Positions 9,586-22,057 are shown, counted from the stretch's first letter. The stretch: 64,000 nt of DNA from Hemerocallis citrina (GCA_017893485.1 CM030360.1:9350597-9414596), one strand, 5' to 3'. Numbers and translations: made by a program. Notes: generated from the letters alone by a model not told the origin.

Positions 9586-11362
9586 TACTTTGTAACACCT
9601 CAGATTTTAAAATACCGAAAATACTTGTTTTTATATATTTGGAGTGGTGAAAAATTATTTTTGATATATTTTATTTAAATATTGATATCGGTGTGGATAT
9701 TTGTGGTATATTGGTATTATTGATATATTGAAGCCTTGAGTTGAGATTTTATATGAATAAATATTGTTTATTTTATTTTATAATTTTGAAGGATTACTAC
9801 GAGATAATTGTAATGTATTTTGTATTGTTGGTGCTATTAAAGAATAGAGTTAGGGTTTGTTTGAAATATTTTGGAGGTCTGGGGGCCTATTTGTAAATAT
9901 CCAATTATAAATATATTATTATTATTATCATTTTATTTTAATAAACCCCCACCCCTTTTCTTCCCCTTCTCCATCTTTCCTTCTTTCTGTTCTTTCCCTC
10001 CCGAACCCGCCGAACCACATTCGGCCGATCTTCCCCCGCTCGATTCCACCTCGTCTCTCCATGGTTTTTCAATTAATCTGGAGGGATGACTAATGGAAAG
10101 GTCCTCTACACCGTGGTAGCATCGATTTGGAGAAATAACTCCGGAAAGGTATACCTTATTTTATTTATTTATATAAAATTTAGTGTGGTTAGTTTTATTG
10201 AGTAGAAATATTATAATAGAGAAATTTAGAGAGGTTGGAAATGGTAGATTGGAGGAATTGGTAGATGGTTAGAGAAATTGTAAGTTGTTGATAAATTAGG
10301 ATTTTGGGTTTGTAAAATAGAGATATATATATATATTAGAATTATCTCTTATATGGTGGTAAAAATTGTAGTGAGCCATTAGAATAAAATGGGGAGTGGT
10401 GATTTTGGCATAAACTCGAATTATGGAGTTTATGAAATCGGGTAGAAAACTCGATCCAAATAATTGTAGAAAATGCCTACGAGGGTGTAGAGTATTATGA
10501 AAGGATTAATATGAATTTAGGATGATTTTTATAGGCTTCCAACTCAATTAAATTGAATGAAATAGACTATAGGTGAAAAGTGCACGCCGGGTGTTCGATG
10601 AAATGCCCGAGCGAGATTTAGGTGAGAATTTGATGGGTTCGGAGGTGTAGTTGAGTCTTATTATTATTATTAACCCTAATATGTGAGATTAGGACAAAGG
10701 GGATTAAGGAATTTAGAAAATATGAATTTTTCTTATTAGAAAGCCTCCGATCAATAAGGGAGTGTTTGTATTAGAACCCGAATTCGAAATCTATCGATAT
10801 AGCTCACCTACATATGTCATTTGTGATGCGTGGGTGAAGACGGATTGAAATTTGGAGGTCCGAAGGTTGAGTTTTGAGCTTTAAACTAATCGGTTCTATA
10901 ATTTTTCAATTAGGAGGAAAAAGTCGAACTTCGACTGGCTACAGGACGGACGTGGGACATCGTTTGCTCGATCCGTCAGGTGAGTATGTTGTATTTATAA
11001 ATATTTTATATTGTGGCCGAATTTCGTGGCTTTGTGATGTATTTCGTAGAAGTTATAGTAAAAACTGATTTTGAATAAAAATACGGATTTTTTTAAAGGT
11101 CCGAAACTGAGTTTTTGTGATATTTGAGGAAATTAACTATTTTAAGTATACAAAACCTATATTATGGGTTAATGTGACGTGTTGAAGTATAAAAATTAAA
11201 TATATTAAATCGTTTATGCATATATTTACCCCGTGCATGTTTTATGCATGTTTTTGGGGTATATAGGCCGATATAGGCAATTGGGTATATGCGGAGCCTG
11301 GTGTATGGGCTAGCATGCTATGGATAGATGTTATAAGATGTAATTAGACGAAATTGGTGATT

Positions 11363-11367
11363 GTGAT
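11363..11367. repeat. target-site duplication GTGAT, left copy
   Basis: Perfect partner at 29766-29770, immediately outside the two LTRs of the Tat element. Confidence 0.95.
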
Positions 11368-12027
11368 TGATATGGCTAAAAAACGGGGGTTAATCGGAAC
11401 CGTCCAAATCGGGCACGAATCTTGGGACCTAGGGGTAAAACGGTAATTTCGCCTACAAGAGGGTCCAAAATGGGTATTGGATCTTCTCCCCAAGGACCCA
11501 ATAACCCACGAATGGATCCACCAGCAAGAGGTGCGGATTTTAACCCGCTGCGCACCCGTTCCAGCGAGATAAAATCAGGGTCCCTGGTTAATCATGATCA
11601 ACGGCCCTGATGTACGTCTATCTTTTCACTGGGATTTGGGAATTAAATTCCTTATCTGATTACGGGGAATATACCTTATCAGATTACATTACTAATCTGT
11701 TTACGAGGAGAATATTCCTTATCAGACCACGGGGATTACATTCCTAATCTGTTCTCTAAAACGCCTATAAATACCCCCCATCCATCTCCATTAAGAGGTA
11801 ATCAATCTTTCACCAGTTTTTGCGCTCTTTCATAGTCTTCCTGGTTTACTGACTTGAGCGTCGGAGGGTGCGTCGCCGGGAACAACCCCGGTGTCTCGCA
11901 CTTTTTGCAGGTCTACGGCGGGATCGACGACCAAAGCCCGACGGAACAGGTATACAGGTTTACTATTCAGTTTCCCTAAGAATCCACAAATTCATCTGTT
12001 TGCCTCACACCAAATTTAGCGGCAACA
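11368..12027 (+). repeat. 5' LTR of the Tat element
   Basis: 660 bp, TGATATGGC to GCGGCAACA, with a TATA box at 11766. About 98% identical to the 3' LTR. Confidence 0.95.
11766..11773 (+). promoter_or_regulatory. LTR TATA box (5' LTR)
   Basis: TATAAATA, preceded by GACC/GATTACATT-type short repeats in U3 and followed about 30 bp later by AAGAGGTAATC, the probable start of R. Driver of the genomic transcript. Confidence 0.7.
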
Positions 12028-12030
12028 GAT

Positions 12031-12046
12031 TGGCGCCGTCTGTGGG
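12031..12046 (+). other. primer-binding site of the Tat element
   Basis: TGGCGCCGTCTGTGGG, 3 nt after the LTR. The first ten bases match the complement of a tRNA ending GGCGCCA (plant tRNA-Asp ends this way); the remaining bases do not clearly follow that tRNA, so the primer is uncertain. Confidence 0.75.
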
Positions 12047-12099
12047 AAACTAACGAATAGAAACCTCTCCTCTTCCCCGAATACAGGTCTTCTCCAGCC

Positions 12100-13638
12100 A
12101 TGCCACCTCGGAAGGTCAGATCAAGGGGGTCCAACCGAGGGCCCAACCCTGATCAGCAGCAAGAAGTTCTCAACAATCCTGCTCAACAACAAGGGCAGCT
12201 CCCCCCTACAGCAGAAGACCCGGTTCACCAGGACCTTCCCCCTCCTAATCAGCAGCCTCCAAAGGGTCCTAACCCTCAGTAACAGCCCCTTCACCAAGAG
12301 CACCTCTCCATCCACAATGCCTCTACGGACTCTATGGCCTCCCATCACCCCCGAGCCTTTGGCCGCCACAATACCGCCCTCAACCGCCAGAAAGAGGATG
12401 ACCTCCGCCGCCATCTGGATGAAAAGCGGGCTCGAGAGGGAACCTCCCGCCAACACCATCCGGGCGATTGGTCTCCGCGCTGCCGGTATCACAGGTCTCC
12501 CATCTGCAGAGGAAGGAAGGAGTCCCCCGATCACTACCGAAGAAGGCACTCTCCCTCAGGACGGCAACAGCCCCGGAACAATGAGGCACCGATCACCCGT
12601 GCCGAGTTCCAGCAGTTCCAAGCGACCATCCTGCAGGCTCTCAACCTCCGTCAAAATCCTAACGAGCCGAAGGTCCCGTCCCCTCCTCCAGTCCGAAGCC
12701 CTCACCGACGGTCCCCATCTCCTCGTCCTGCTCCTACCAACTCCCGGCGTACCCTAAGTCCTCGTCACTCCCGAAGTTACCATCGCCACAGCACTCGCTC
12801 TCCCTCATACGAAGATGAGTCACGAGGCTCGGCAGACTACCGTCGGAGAGATGACACCATGTACCGACGTCTTCATGAAGTAGAGAGGCGCCTGGGTCAG
12901 ATCGACCGAGAAGAGGAGCTTAGGGGAAGGACCTTACGTCCTAGCCGCCCCCCTTTCTCCCGGACCATAGTGGATGCACCTGTGCCGTTCGGTTTCAAAC
13001 CTCCCCAATTCGAGACTTATACCGGGGAGACCGATCCAGTTGATCACATCGAAAGCTTTAAGACTTTGATGCTCCTCCATCAAGCCTCCGATGCCCTCCT
13101 CTGCAAAACCTTCCCCGCAACTCTCAAGGGACCGGCCTGAGAATGGTACTCTCGCCTCGCCCCCTCTTCAATATTCTTCTTCGAACAGTTCGAAACCCTC
13201 TTCGTCACACATTTCGTAAGCAGCCGTAGGGCTGAGAAAACCAGCATCTCCCTATTGCACCTCCACCAAAAGAAGGGGGAGAAGCTGAGAGACTATGTGA
13301 AGAGGTTCACAGCTGAAGCCAGGTCTATAGCATCCCTCGACCAGTCGGTCGCTACGGCAGCATTTCAATCTAATGTCCTCAATTCCAACCTCCGCTCCTC
13401 CCTCGCCAAGAAACCTCCGCAGAACTTTTCCGACCTCCTCCTTCGCAGTGAAAAGTATATCCGGGCCGAGGAGGCCGAGCAGCGACCAAACTGGGAGGGG
13501 TCTTCCTCCGGGTTTAAGAGAAAGGGAACAGAGGAGGAAGGAACCAGGAAGCTCCAAAAGGACAATGCCGGCCAGCGCCGAGCTCCCCCAGGTTCGAAAA
13601 GTTCACTCCCCTCACCACTGACGTCTCAACCATTTTGA
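12100..13638 (+). pseudogene. gag of the Tat element, broken by two stops
   Basis: Structural protein frame starting MPPRKVRSRGSNR at 12100, with a basic, proline- and glutamine-rich N-terminus, then an RS-rich stretch (about 12400-12900), then the Retrotrans_gag core with LKGPA-x-EWYSRL at about 13125-13160 and KLRDYVKRFTAEARSI at about 13284-13330. It is interrupted in frame by TAA at 12280-12282 and by TGA at 13138-13140, where related proteins have Arg (a CGA-to-TGA change). The frame continues to 13638, but the true continuation into the zinc knuckle switches frame near 13585-13592, consistent with loss of one C in the run at 13585. Gag and pol are normally one continuous frame in this lineage, so these are lesions, not regulated recoding. 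Confidence 0.85.
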
Positions 13639-15809
13639 TGGAGGTCGAGAAGGAGGGTATTATTCCCCCTGCTCCAAGGATGAACACTCCCGCCAAAAGA
13701 AGAGATAAAGAGAAATGGTGCCGTTATCACCGGGACCATGGGCATGACACCAGCGATTGTCGTGCCCTGAAGAACGAGATCGAAGCCCTTATTCAGAGAG
13801 GGCAGATGACTAGGTTCGTAAGAAAAGACCGAGCCGAACTTCCTCCCCCGCCTCGGGGGGCTAACAAGCGTCCGGAAAGAGAAGAGACGCCAGACTTCGA
13901 GGAAGAGCGAGTCCTCCACCTCATTCACGGGGGCCCAATGGGGGGCTCCTCGAACTCCTCTCGGAAAGCCTTTATAAGAGAAGTCAACTCGGTCCGAACC
14001 ACCCCTCCTCCCAAAGGCCTCGGAGTGCCAGTCACGTTCTCCGACGAAGATCTCGAGGGAGTTCGTACCCCACATTGTGACACACTCGTCATTAGCCTCC
14101 ACATGGCGAATTTCAAAGTGGAGAGGATCTTAGTAGACAACGGCAGCTCCGTCAACATCCTCTTCCTCTCCGCTTTTAAAGGCCTAAAGCTCTCCAGAGA
14201 CAGACTCAAGCCCGCCGGCTACACTCTCCATGGGTTCACGGGGGTTCCGGTAACTATTGAAGGGGTGATCACCCTCGATGTAACTGCCGGCCAAACTCCC
14301 ACCACCCGAACAGAGCCAATGGACTTCATGGTGGTGGATGTTCCTGTCGCCTACAACGTCATTTTGGGTCGGCCTGGCCTCGCAGCTCTGGAAGCTGTCC
14401 CCTCAGCATACCATCTTAAGATGAAATTTTCCACCCGGTCCGGGGTCGGGGAAGTAAGGGGCAATCAGGAGACGGCCAGAAAGTGCTACATGACCTCAAC
14501 CCTTGGACCCGTCCTCTCCATAGAGACTCTGGAGATTCCTCAAGATACTGCGAGACCGACCTCCGAGCCGGTGGATGAACTGGAGGAGGTGCTCTTCTGT
14601 GAACAAGAGCCGACCCGCAAGTTCTTTATTAGCAAGACCCTCCCGTCCGCCCTATCCTCAGGTATTGTGAAATGCATCCGAGCCAATCAAGACCTCTTTG
14701 CATGGTCAGCAGCAGATATGCCCGGTATCTCCGAAGAACTCTTGGTCCACCGCCTGAGCGTCGATCCGGGGTCCAAACCGGTTCAGCAAAAGAGGCGCAA
14801 GTTCGCCCCCGAGCGTCAGCTCGCTATCAAAGAGGAGGTAAACAAGCTGTTGAAAGCCCGATTCATACAGGAGGTGAACTATCCTGAATGGCTATCAAAT
14901 ATGGTAATGGTAAAAAAGTCCAATGGGACGTGGAGAATTTGCATTGATTTCACCGACCTCAACAAGGCCTGCCCCAAAGATCCCTTTCCTCTGCCGAGCA
15001 TCGACACTCTGATTGACGCAACCTCGGGACATGAGCTCCTCAGCTTCATGGATGCCTTCTTGGGTTACAATCAGATAAGAATGTTCCCTCCAGACATCCC
15101 GAAGACGTCGTTTGTTACCGACCAGGGCCTTTATTGTTACAGGGTCATGTCGTTCGGTCTCAAGAATGCGGGTGCAACATACCAACGCCTCGTCAACAAG
15201 GTTTTCCAGGCCCAGATCGGCCGGAACATGGAGGTTTACGTTGACGACATGCTTGTAAAAAGCATCTGAGGCATTGACCACGTGGCCGACCTCCAAGAAG
15301 CATTTGATGTTTTGAGAAAACACAATATGAGACTCAACCCGAACAAGTGTGCGTTCGGCGTCTCATCAGGGAAGTTCCTCGGCTTCATGGTTAGCCAACG
15401 AGGAATTGAAGCAAATCTGGAAAAGATCAAGGCCATATTGGACATGGCCCCTCCTAGAAATGTCAAGGAAGTTCAAAGATTGACTGGTCGCCTAGCCGCC
15501 ATAGGGCGCTTTCTGTCGAAGTCCGGGGAAAAGTGCCTCCCGTTCTTCAAAGCCCTCAGGGGGGCTAAAGGATTTGAGTGGGGGCAGCAGCAACAAGACT
15601 CATTCGACCAGCTTAAAGCATACCTCGTCAATCCACCTCTTCTCAGCAAACCTATACCTGGCGAACCACTCTATGTCTACCTAGCAGCTTCCGAACAGAC
15701 GCTTAGTGCGGTCTTAGTCAGAGAAGAAGAAAGGGCCCAGAAGCCCATCTACTACGTCAGCGAGTACTTCGGGACGCCGAGCTCCGGTACCCGAAGATTG
15801 AGAAAATAG
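13593..15809 (+). pseudogene. gag zinc knuckle, protease and reverse transcriptase (broken)
   Basis: The frame from 13593 gives the gag C-terminus with a nucleic-acid-binding motif CRYHRDHGHDTSDC (about 13718-13760), an aspartic protease site ILVDNGSSVNIL (about 14122-14160), then reverse transcriptase: WRICIDFTDLNKACPKDPFP at about 14932, YNQIRM at about 15065 and the catalytic YVDD at 15237-15248. A TGA at 15267-15269 interrupts the palm or thumb just after KSI (probable CGA to TGA). The same frame resumes and continues through the RT connection to a stop at 15809. That stop results from a frameshift at the GGG at 15771-15773; one more G would restore the tyrosine-rich connection region. 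At about 15675 the first RNase H-like region reads YLAAS where active enzymes have an Asp, fitting the degraded first RNase H known in Tat elements. Confidence 0.87.
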
Positions 15810-17824
15810 CCTATGCCCTGGTAATGGCCACGAGAAAGCTTCAGCCCTACTTTCAGTCCCATTCGGTGGTCCTTCTTACCGACCAGCTGCTGAAACAAGT
15901 TCTTCACAAGCCCGAGGCTTCCGGCCGCCTTATGAAGTGGTCGATCGAGCTGAGCCAACATGATATAACTTATCAGCCTCGGACCACGATCAAGGCACAG
16001 GCATTGGCCAAATTCATAGTGGAGACCACCATCCCTGAGCCCAGTCAGACAGTGAAGGGACCACCGGTCTGGTCGATTTATGTCGACGGATCTTCTTGCA
16101 ATGAAGGAAGCGGGGCAGGAGTCATTCTGGCAGGCCCAGATGACTTCATCCTCCAATACTCCCTCCGTATAAATTTCAAAGCTTCGAACAACGAGGCCGA
16201 ATACGAGGCGCTAATAGCCGGTCTACGAATGGCCCGAAATGCAGGGGCTCAGCGGCTACAGATCTTCAGCGACTCCCAATTAGTCGTTAATCAGGTCCTC
16301 GGCGAGTATGAAGCCCGTGATGATAGGAAGATCAAATACTTGGCTAAAGTTAAGAGCCTCATGGCGCTGTTTGAAGAGGCCCTCATCCAAAGGATCCCCC
16401 GAGAAGAAAACGCTCAGGCTGACGCCCTATCCAAATTGGCCTCCTCTTCCCTTCAAGGTCTGGAGCAGACCGTATTGATTGAAGTCCTCCTGAAGCCGAG
16501 CATAGAGGACGAAGCGCCCGACTCCGTCGAAACATTGCCCGTCCTCCTCGAAGACAACTGGATGAAACCCATTGTCGAATTCTTGAGGGACGGACTTCTC
16601 CCTGAAGATCCGAGGGAAGCAAGAAGAATCAGGACCCGAGCCGAGCGTTTTACTTTAATCGAAGGCATCTTATATAAACGCTCCTTCACCCAGGTGGACG
16701 GTCGGCCTTACCTAAGGTGCCTTTCCCTCGGGCAAGCCGACTACGCCCTGCAAGAGCTCCACGAGGGCATCGGCGGAGCTCATTCTGGGTCCAGGGCTCT
16801 AGCGCGCAAAGTGTTGAACTACGAGTATTACTGGCCCACTCTCCTACGGGACGCCGAACGACACGTTCGGCAATGCAGCTCCTGTCAAAAGTATGCAGAC
16901 ATCCGACGCCTTCCACAAGCACCGCTCACCTCCCTATCAAGTCCGATCTCCTTCGCTATGTGGGGGATGGATTTACTAGGGCCATTTCCACCAGCCCCCG
17001 GACAGCTAAAGTTCCTAGTCGTGGCGGTCGACTATTTCTCTAAATGGATAGAAGCCGAGCCCCTGGCTACAATCACCGAGCATAGGGTCGTTCAATTCTT
17101 CTGGAAAAATGTGATTTGCCGGTTCGGCGTTCCCCGAGTCATAGTCACGGATAATGGAACACAGTTCACTGGGGCCGCCTTCCGAGCTTTATGTGAGGAC
17201 CTCTCCATACAACACCGATTCTCCTCCGTCTCCCATCCTCAGTCGAATGGCCAGGCCGAGAACGCCAACTGACAGATTCTTTCGGGCATCAAGAAGAGAT
17301 TAGACAAGTGTTCCAAAGGACTGTGGGTCGATCAGCTGCCAAACGTGCTCTGGAATCACCGCACCACCAAGCGGACCCCAATAGGCGAGAGCCCGTTTAA
17401 CCTCACCTACGGGTCCGAGGCCCTCATTCCCCTAGAATTTGGGATACCCTCTCCTCGTTTGATGGCCTTTGAAGAAGAGCAGAACGCCAAAGAGCTCAGA
17501 GCAAGCCTAGATCTGATCGATGAAATCCGAGAGAGAGCTGCCATACGCCAGCAAGCTTACCGAAGGAGGATCGAGCTAGCATACAACAAAAGGGTCCACC
17601 CAACGGACCTCAAAGAAGGGGATCTAGTCCTCCGAAAATTGGCCATCTCGTTTCCCGGACAGAAAAGCAAACTGGCCCCGAATTGGGAGGGACCATACAA
17701 AATCTCAAAAGTGATCCGTCCCGGTGCGTACAAGCTAGTAGATCTCGAAGGCAGAGAAATTCCCAGGACTTGGAATGCCGACCATCTTTTGAAATACCAA
17801 GAGAAGGCAACTACGCTTCTCTAA
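15772..17824 (+). pseudogene. second RNase H and integrase of the Tat element (broken)
   Basis: After the frameshift the polyprotein continues: end of the RT connection, then a complete archaeal-type RNase H with IYVDGSSCNEGSGAG (about 16078), NNEAEYEAL (about 16188), SDSQLVVNQV (about 16270) and AQADALSKLAS (about 16413). The integrase follows: HHCC zinc-binding N-terminus (H at about 16759 to CSSCQKY at about 16890), core with GMDLLGPF, VTDNGTQF and NGQAEN (the D, D and E of the DDE site), and a GPY/F-type C-terminal module NWEGPYKI at about 17680. A TGA at 17270-17272 falls six codons past NGQAEN start, again where Arg (CGA) is usual; the same frame then runs to 17824. No chromodomain follows, as expected for Tat. 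Confidence 0.88.
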
Positions 17825-18002
17825 GTAACTCGAGATGTCGAACCATTCCCTTCCTTTTACTAGTAGTGATTTTTCCTTTTATTTTTTCATTGTAATAACG
17901 GCTAGCAACTTTAGCAGCAGCCGATCATTAGATATTAATAAATAAAGTTTTTAGTATTTTCACTGCTATTACATCTCTCTGCTTTTAACTCTTTAATCTA
18001 AC
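17825..18002 (+). other. spacer after pol with poly(A)-like signal
   Basis: AT-rich 178 bp ahead of the tandem array. AATAAATAAAG at about 17937 could serve as a poly(A) signal for a pol transcript ending before the array. No gene. Confidence 0.4.
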
Positions 18003-21000
18003 AATGGTTCCGGAGTCCAACACTTGGCTCGATTCTACTTCGCAAGTTCGCTCCTAAGCGAACTAGAAGTAGCTCGCCATTCGAAACTGCTCCCACAGCC
18101 GTTGAATGGTTCGGAGTCCAACACTTGGTTCGACTCTACTCCGCAAGTTCGCTCCTAAGCGAGCTAGGGGTAGTTCGCCATTCGGAAATGCTCCCACAAC
18201 CCTAAACTAATCTAACAATGGTTCCGGAGTCCAACACTTGGCTCGATTCTACTTCACAAGTACGCTCCTAAGCGTACTAGAAGTAGCTCGCCATTCGGAA
18301 ATGCTCCCACAGCCGTTGAATGGTTCGGAGTCCAACACTTGGTTCGACTCTACTCCGCAAGTTCGCTCCTAAGCGAGCTAGGGGTAGTTCGCCATTCGGA
18401 AATGCTCCCACAACCCTAAACTAATCTAACAATGGTTCCGGAGTCCAACACTTGGCTCGATTCTACTTCACAAGTACGCTCCTAAGCGTACTAGAAGTAG
18501 CTCGCCATTCGGAAATGCTCCCACAGCCGTTGAATGGTTCGGAGTCCAACACTTGGTTCGACTCTACTCCGCAAGTTCGCTCCTAAGCGAGCTAGGGATA
18601 GTTCGCCATTCGGAAATGCTCCCACAACCCTAAACTAATCTAACAATGGTTCCGGAGTCCAACACTTGGCTCGATTCTACTTCACAAGTACGCTCCTAAG
18701 CGTACTAGAAGTAGCTCGCCATTCGGAAATGCTCCCACAGCCGTTGAATGGTTCGGAGTCCAACACTTGGTTCGACTCTACTCCGCAAGTTCGCTCCTAA
18801 GCGAGCTAGGGGTAGTTCGCCATTCGGAAATGCTCCCACAACCCTAAACTAATCTAACAATGGTTCCGGAGTCCAACACTTGGCTCGATTCTACTTCACA
18901 AGTACGCTCCTAAGCGTACTAGAAGTAGCTCGCCATTCGGAAATGCTCCCACAGCCGTTGAATGGTTCGGAGTCCAACACTTGGTTCGACTCTACTCCGC
19001 AAGTTCGCTCCTAAGCGAGCTAGGGGTAGTTCGCCATTCGGAAATGCTCCCACAACCCTAAACTAATCTAATAATGGTTCCGGAGTCCAACACTTGGCTC
19101 GATTCTACTTCACAAGTACGCTCCTAAGCGTACTATAAGTAGCTTGCCATTCGAAAATGCTCCCACAGCTGTTGAATGGTTCGGAGTCTAACACTTGGTT
19201 CGACTCTACTCCGCAAGACCGCTCCTAAGCGAGCTAGGGGTAGTTCGCCATTCGAAAATGCTCCCACAACCCTAAACTAATCTAACAATGGTTCCGGAGT
19301 CCAACACTTGGCTCGATTCTACTTCGCAAGTTCGCTCCTAAGCGAACTAGAAGTAGCTCGCCATTCGAAACTGCTCCCACAGCCGTTGAATGGTTCGGAG
19401 TCCAACACTTGGTTTGACTCTACTCCGCAAGTTCTCTCCTAAGCGAGCTAGGGGTAGTTCGCCATTCGGAAATGCTCCCACAACCCTAAACTAATCTAAC
19501 AATGGTTCCGGAGTCCAACACTTGGCTCGATTCTACTTCGCAAGTTCGCTCCTAAGCGAACTAGAAGTAGCTCGCCATTCGGAACTGCTCCCACAGCCGT
19601 TGAATGGTTCGGAGTCCAACACTTGGTTCGACTCTACTCCGCAAGTTCGCTCCTAAGCGAGCTAGGGGTAGTTCGCCATTCGGAAATGCTCCCACAACCC
19701 TAAACTAATCTAACAATGGTTCCGGAGTCCAACACTTGGCTCGATTCTACTTCGCAAGTTCGCTCCTAAGCGAACTAGAAGTAGCTCGCCATTCGGAACT
19801 GCTCCCACAGTCGTTGAATGGTTCGGAGTCCAACACTTGGTTCGACTCTACTCCGCAAGTTCGCTCCTAAGCGAGCTAGGGGTAGTTCGCCATTCGGAAA
19901 TGCTCCCACAACCCTAAACTAATCTAACAATGGTTCCGGAGTCCAACACTTGGCTCGATTCTACTTCACAAGTACGCTCCTAAGCGTACTAGAAGTAGCT
20001 CGCCATTCGGAAATGCTCCCACAGCCGTTGAATGGTTCGGAGTCCAACACTTGGTTCGACTCTACTCCGCAAGTTCGCTCCTAAGCGAGCTAGGGGTAGT
20101 TCGCCATTCGGAAATGCTCCCACAACCCTAAACTAATCTAACAATGGTTCCGGAGTCCAACACTTGGCTCGATTCTACTTCACAAGTACGCTCCTAAGCG
20201 TACTAGAAGTAGCTCGCCATTCGGAAATGCTCCCACAGCCGTTGAATGGTTCGGAGTCCAACACTTGGTTCGACTCTACTCCGCAAGTTCGCTCCTAAGC
20301 GAGCTAGGGATAGTTCGCCATTCGGAAATGCTCCCACAACCCTAAACTAATCTAACAATGGTTCTGGAGTCCAACACTTGGCTCGATTCTACTTCACAAG
20401 TACGCTCCTAAGCATACTAGAAGTAGCTCGCCATTCGGAAATGCTCCCACAGCCGTTGAATGGTTCGGAGTCCAACACTTGGTTCGACTCTACTCCGCAA
20501 GTTCGCTCCTAAGCGAGCTAGGGGTAGTTCGCCATTCGGAAATGCTCCCACAACCCTAAACTAATCTAACAATGGTTCCGGAGTCCAACACTTGGCTCGA
20601 TTCTACTTCACAAGTACGCTCCTAAGCGTACTAGAAGTAGCTCGCCATTCGGAAATGCTCCCACAGCCGTTGAATGGTTCGGAGTCCAACACTTGGTTCG
20701 ACTCTACTCCGCAAGTTCGCTCCTAAGCGAGCTAGGGGTAGTTCGCCATTCGGAAATGCTCCCACAACCCTAAACTAATCTAACAATGGTTCCGGAGTCC
20801 AACACTTGGCTCGATTCTACTTCACAAGTACGCTCCTAAGCGTACTATAAGTAGCTCGCCATTCGAAAATGCTCCCACAGCTGTTGAATGGTTCGGAGTC
20901 TAACACTTGGTTCGACTCTACTCCGCAAGACCGCTCCTAAGCGAGCTAGGGGTAGTTTGCCATTCGAAAATGCTCCCACAACCCTAAACTAATCTAACAA

Positions 21001-21755
21001 TGGTTCCGGAGTCCAACACTTGGCTCGATTCTACTTCGCAAGTTCGCTCCTAAGCGAACTAGAAGTAGCTCGCCATTCGGAACTGCTCCCACAGCCGTTG
21101 AATGGTTCGGAGTCCAACACTTGGTTTGACTCTACTCCGCAAGTTCTCTCCTAAGCGAGCTAGGGGTAGTTCGCCATTCGGAAATGCTCCCACAACCCTA
21201 AACTAATCTAACAATGGTTCCGGAGTCCAACACTTGGCTCGATTCTACTTCGCAAGTTCGCTCCTAAGCGAACTAGAAGTAGCTCGCCATTCGGAACTGC
21301 TCCCACAGCCGTTGAATGGTTCGGAGTCCAACACTTGGTTCGACTCTACTCCGCAAGTTCGCTCCTAAGCGAGCTAGGGGTAGTTCGCCATTCGGAAATG
21401 CTCCCACAACCCTAAACTAATCTAACAATGGTTCCGGAGTCCAACACTTGGCTCGATTCTACTTCGCAAGTTCGCTCCTAAGCGAACTAGAAGTAGCTCG
21501 CCATTCGGAACTGCTCCCACAGCCGTTGAATGGTTCGGAGTCCAACACTTGGTTCGACTCTACTCCGCAAGTTCGCTCTTAAGCGAGCTAGGGGTAGTTC
21601 GCCATTCGAAAATGGTCCCACAACCCTAAACTAATCTAACAATGGTTCCGGAGTCCAACACTTGGCTCGATTCTACTTCGCAAGTTCGCTCCTAAACGTA
21701 CTAGAAGTAGCTCGCCATTCGGAACTGCTCCCACAACCTTTAAACTGATCAAACA
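18003..21755 (+). repeat. 214-bp dimeric tandem array, 17.5 copies, in the 3' region
   Basis: AATGGTTCCGGAG recurs every 214 bp exactly (18003, 18217, 18431, 18645, 18859, 19073 and on to 21641). Each unit has two related halves of about 103 and 111 bp, A (AATGGTTCCGGAG start) and B (AATGGTTCGGAG start). Each half has a hairpin around GCTCCTAAGC, with an outer stem CTACTTC/GAAGTAG in A. Copies 3-9 and 11-17 share diagnostic variants, so 8 units (1712 bp) form a higher-order repeat. The last copy at about 21755-21850 is degenerate. The array is non-coding. Confidence 0.95.
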
Positions 21756-21914
21756 AGGGCGCCGAAGTCCGACACTTGGCTCGATGCCACTTCGCAAGTT
21801 CGCTCCTAAACGAACTGGAAGAAGCTCGACATTCGGAACCGCTCCCACTTTAGAAGCCTCGGCACAGCAGACAACAGTCGCAAGAGTAAAACACACGAGT
21901 TCGGCAACAACACT

Positions 21915-21920
21915 TTTATT
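21915..21920 (-). terminator. poly(A) signal for the antisense gene(s)
   Basis: AATAAA on the minus strand about 140 bp beyond the stop at 22058, inside a T-rich (plus-strand) stretch. Suggests the antisense transcript ends just before the 214-bp array. Confidence 0.55.
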
Positions 21921-22057
21921 GATGAAACAGATGCGGTACAAAGACAAACACAGCAGGATTACAACTCGTCAAAGAAAAAGTTACAATGCCGACTTTTTAC
22001 ACTTAGCAAAAAAAAAAAAAAACAAAAAATACACAGAAACTCGCGGAATCGACGACT

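Noticed and set aside
12121..12589. Minus-strand frames of 69-142 codons opposite gag
   Set aside because: Shadows of the GC-rich, proline-coding gag sequence with no recognisable domain.
13138..13140. Programmed readthrough or recoding at gag stops
   Set aside because: Several separate lesions at conserved Arg positions and additional frameshifts indicate decay; this lineage normally has one continuous frame.
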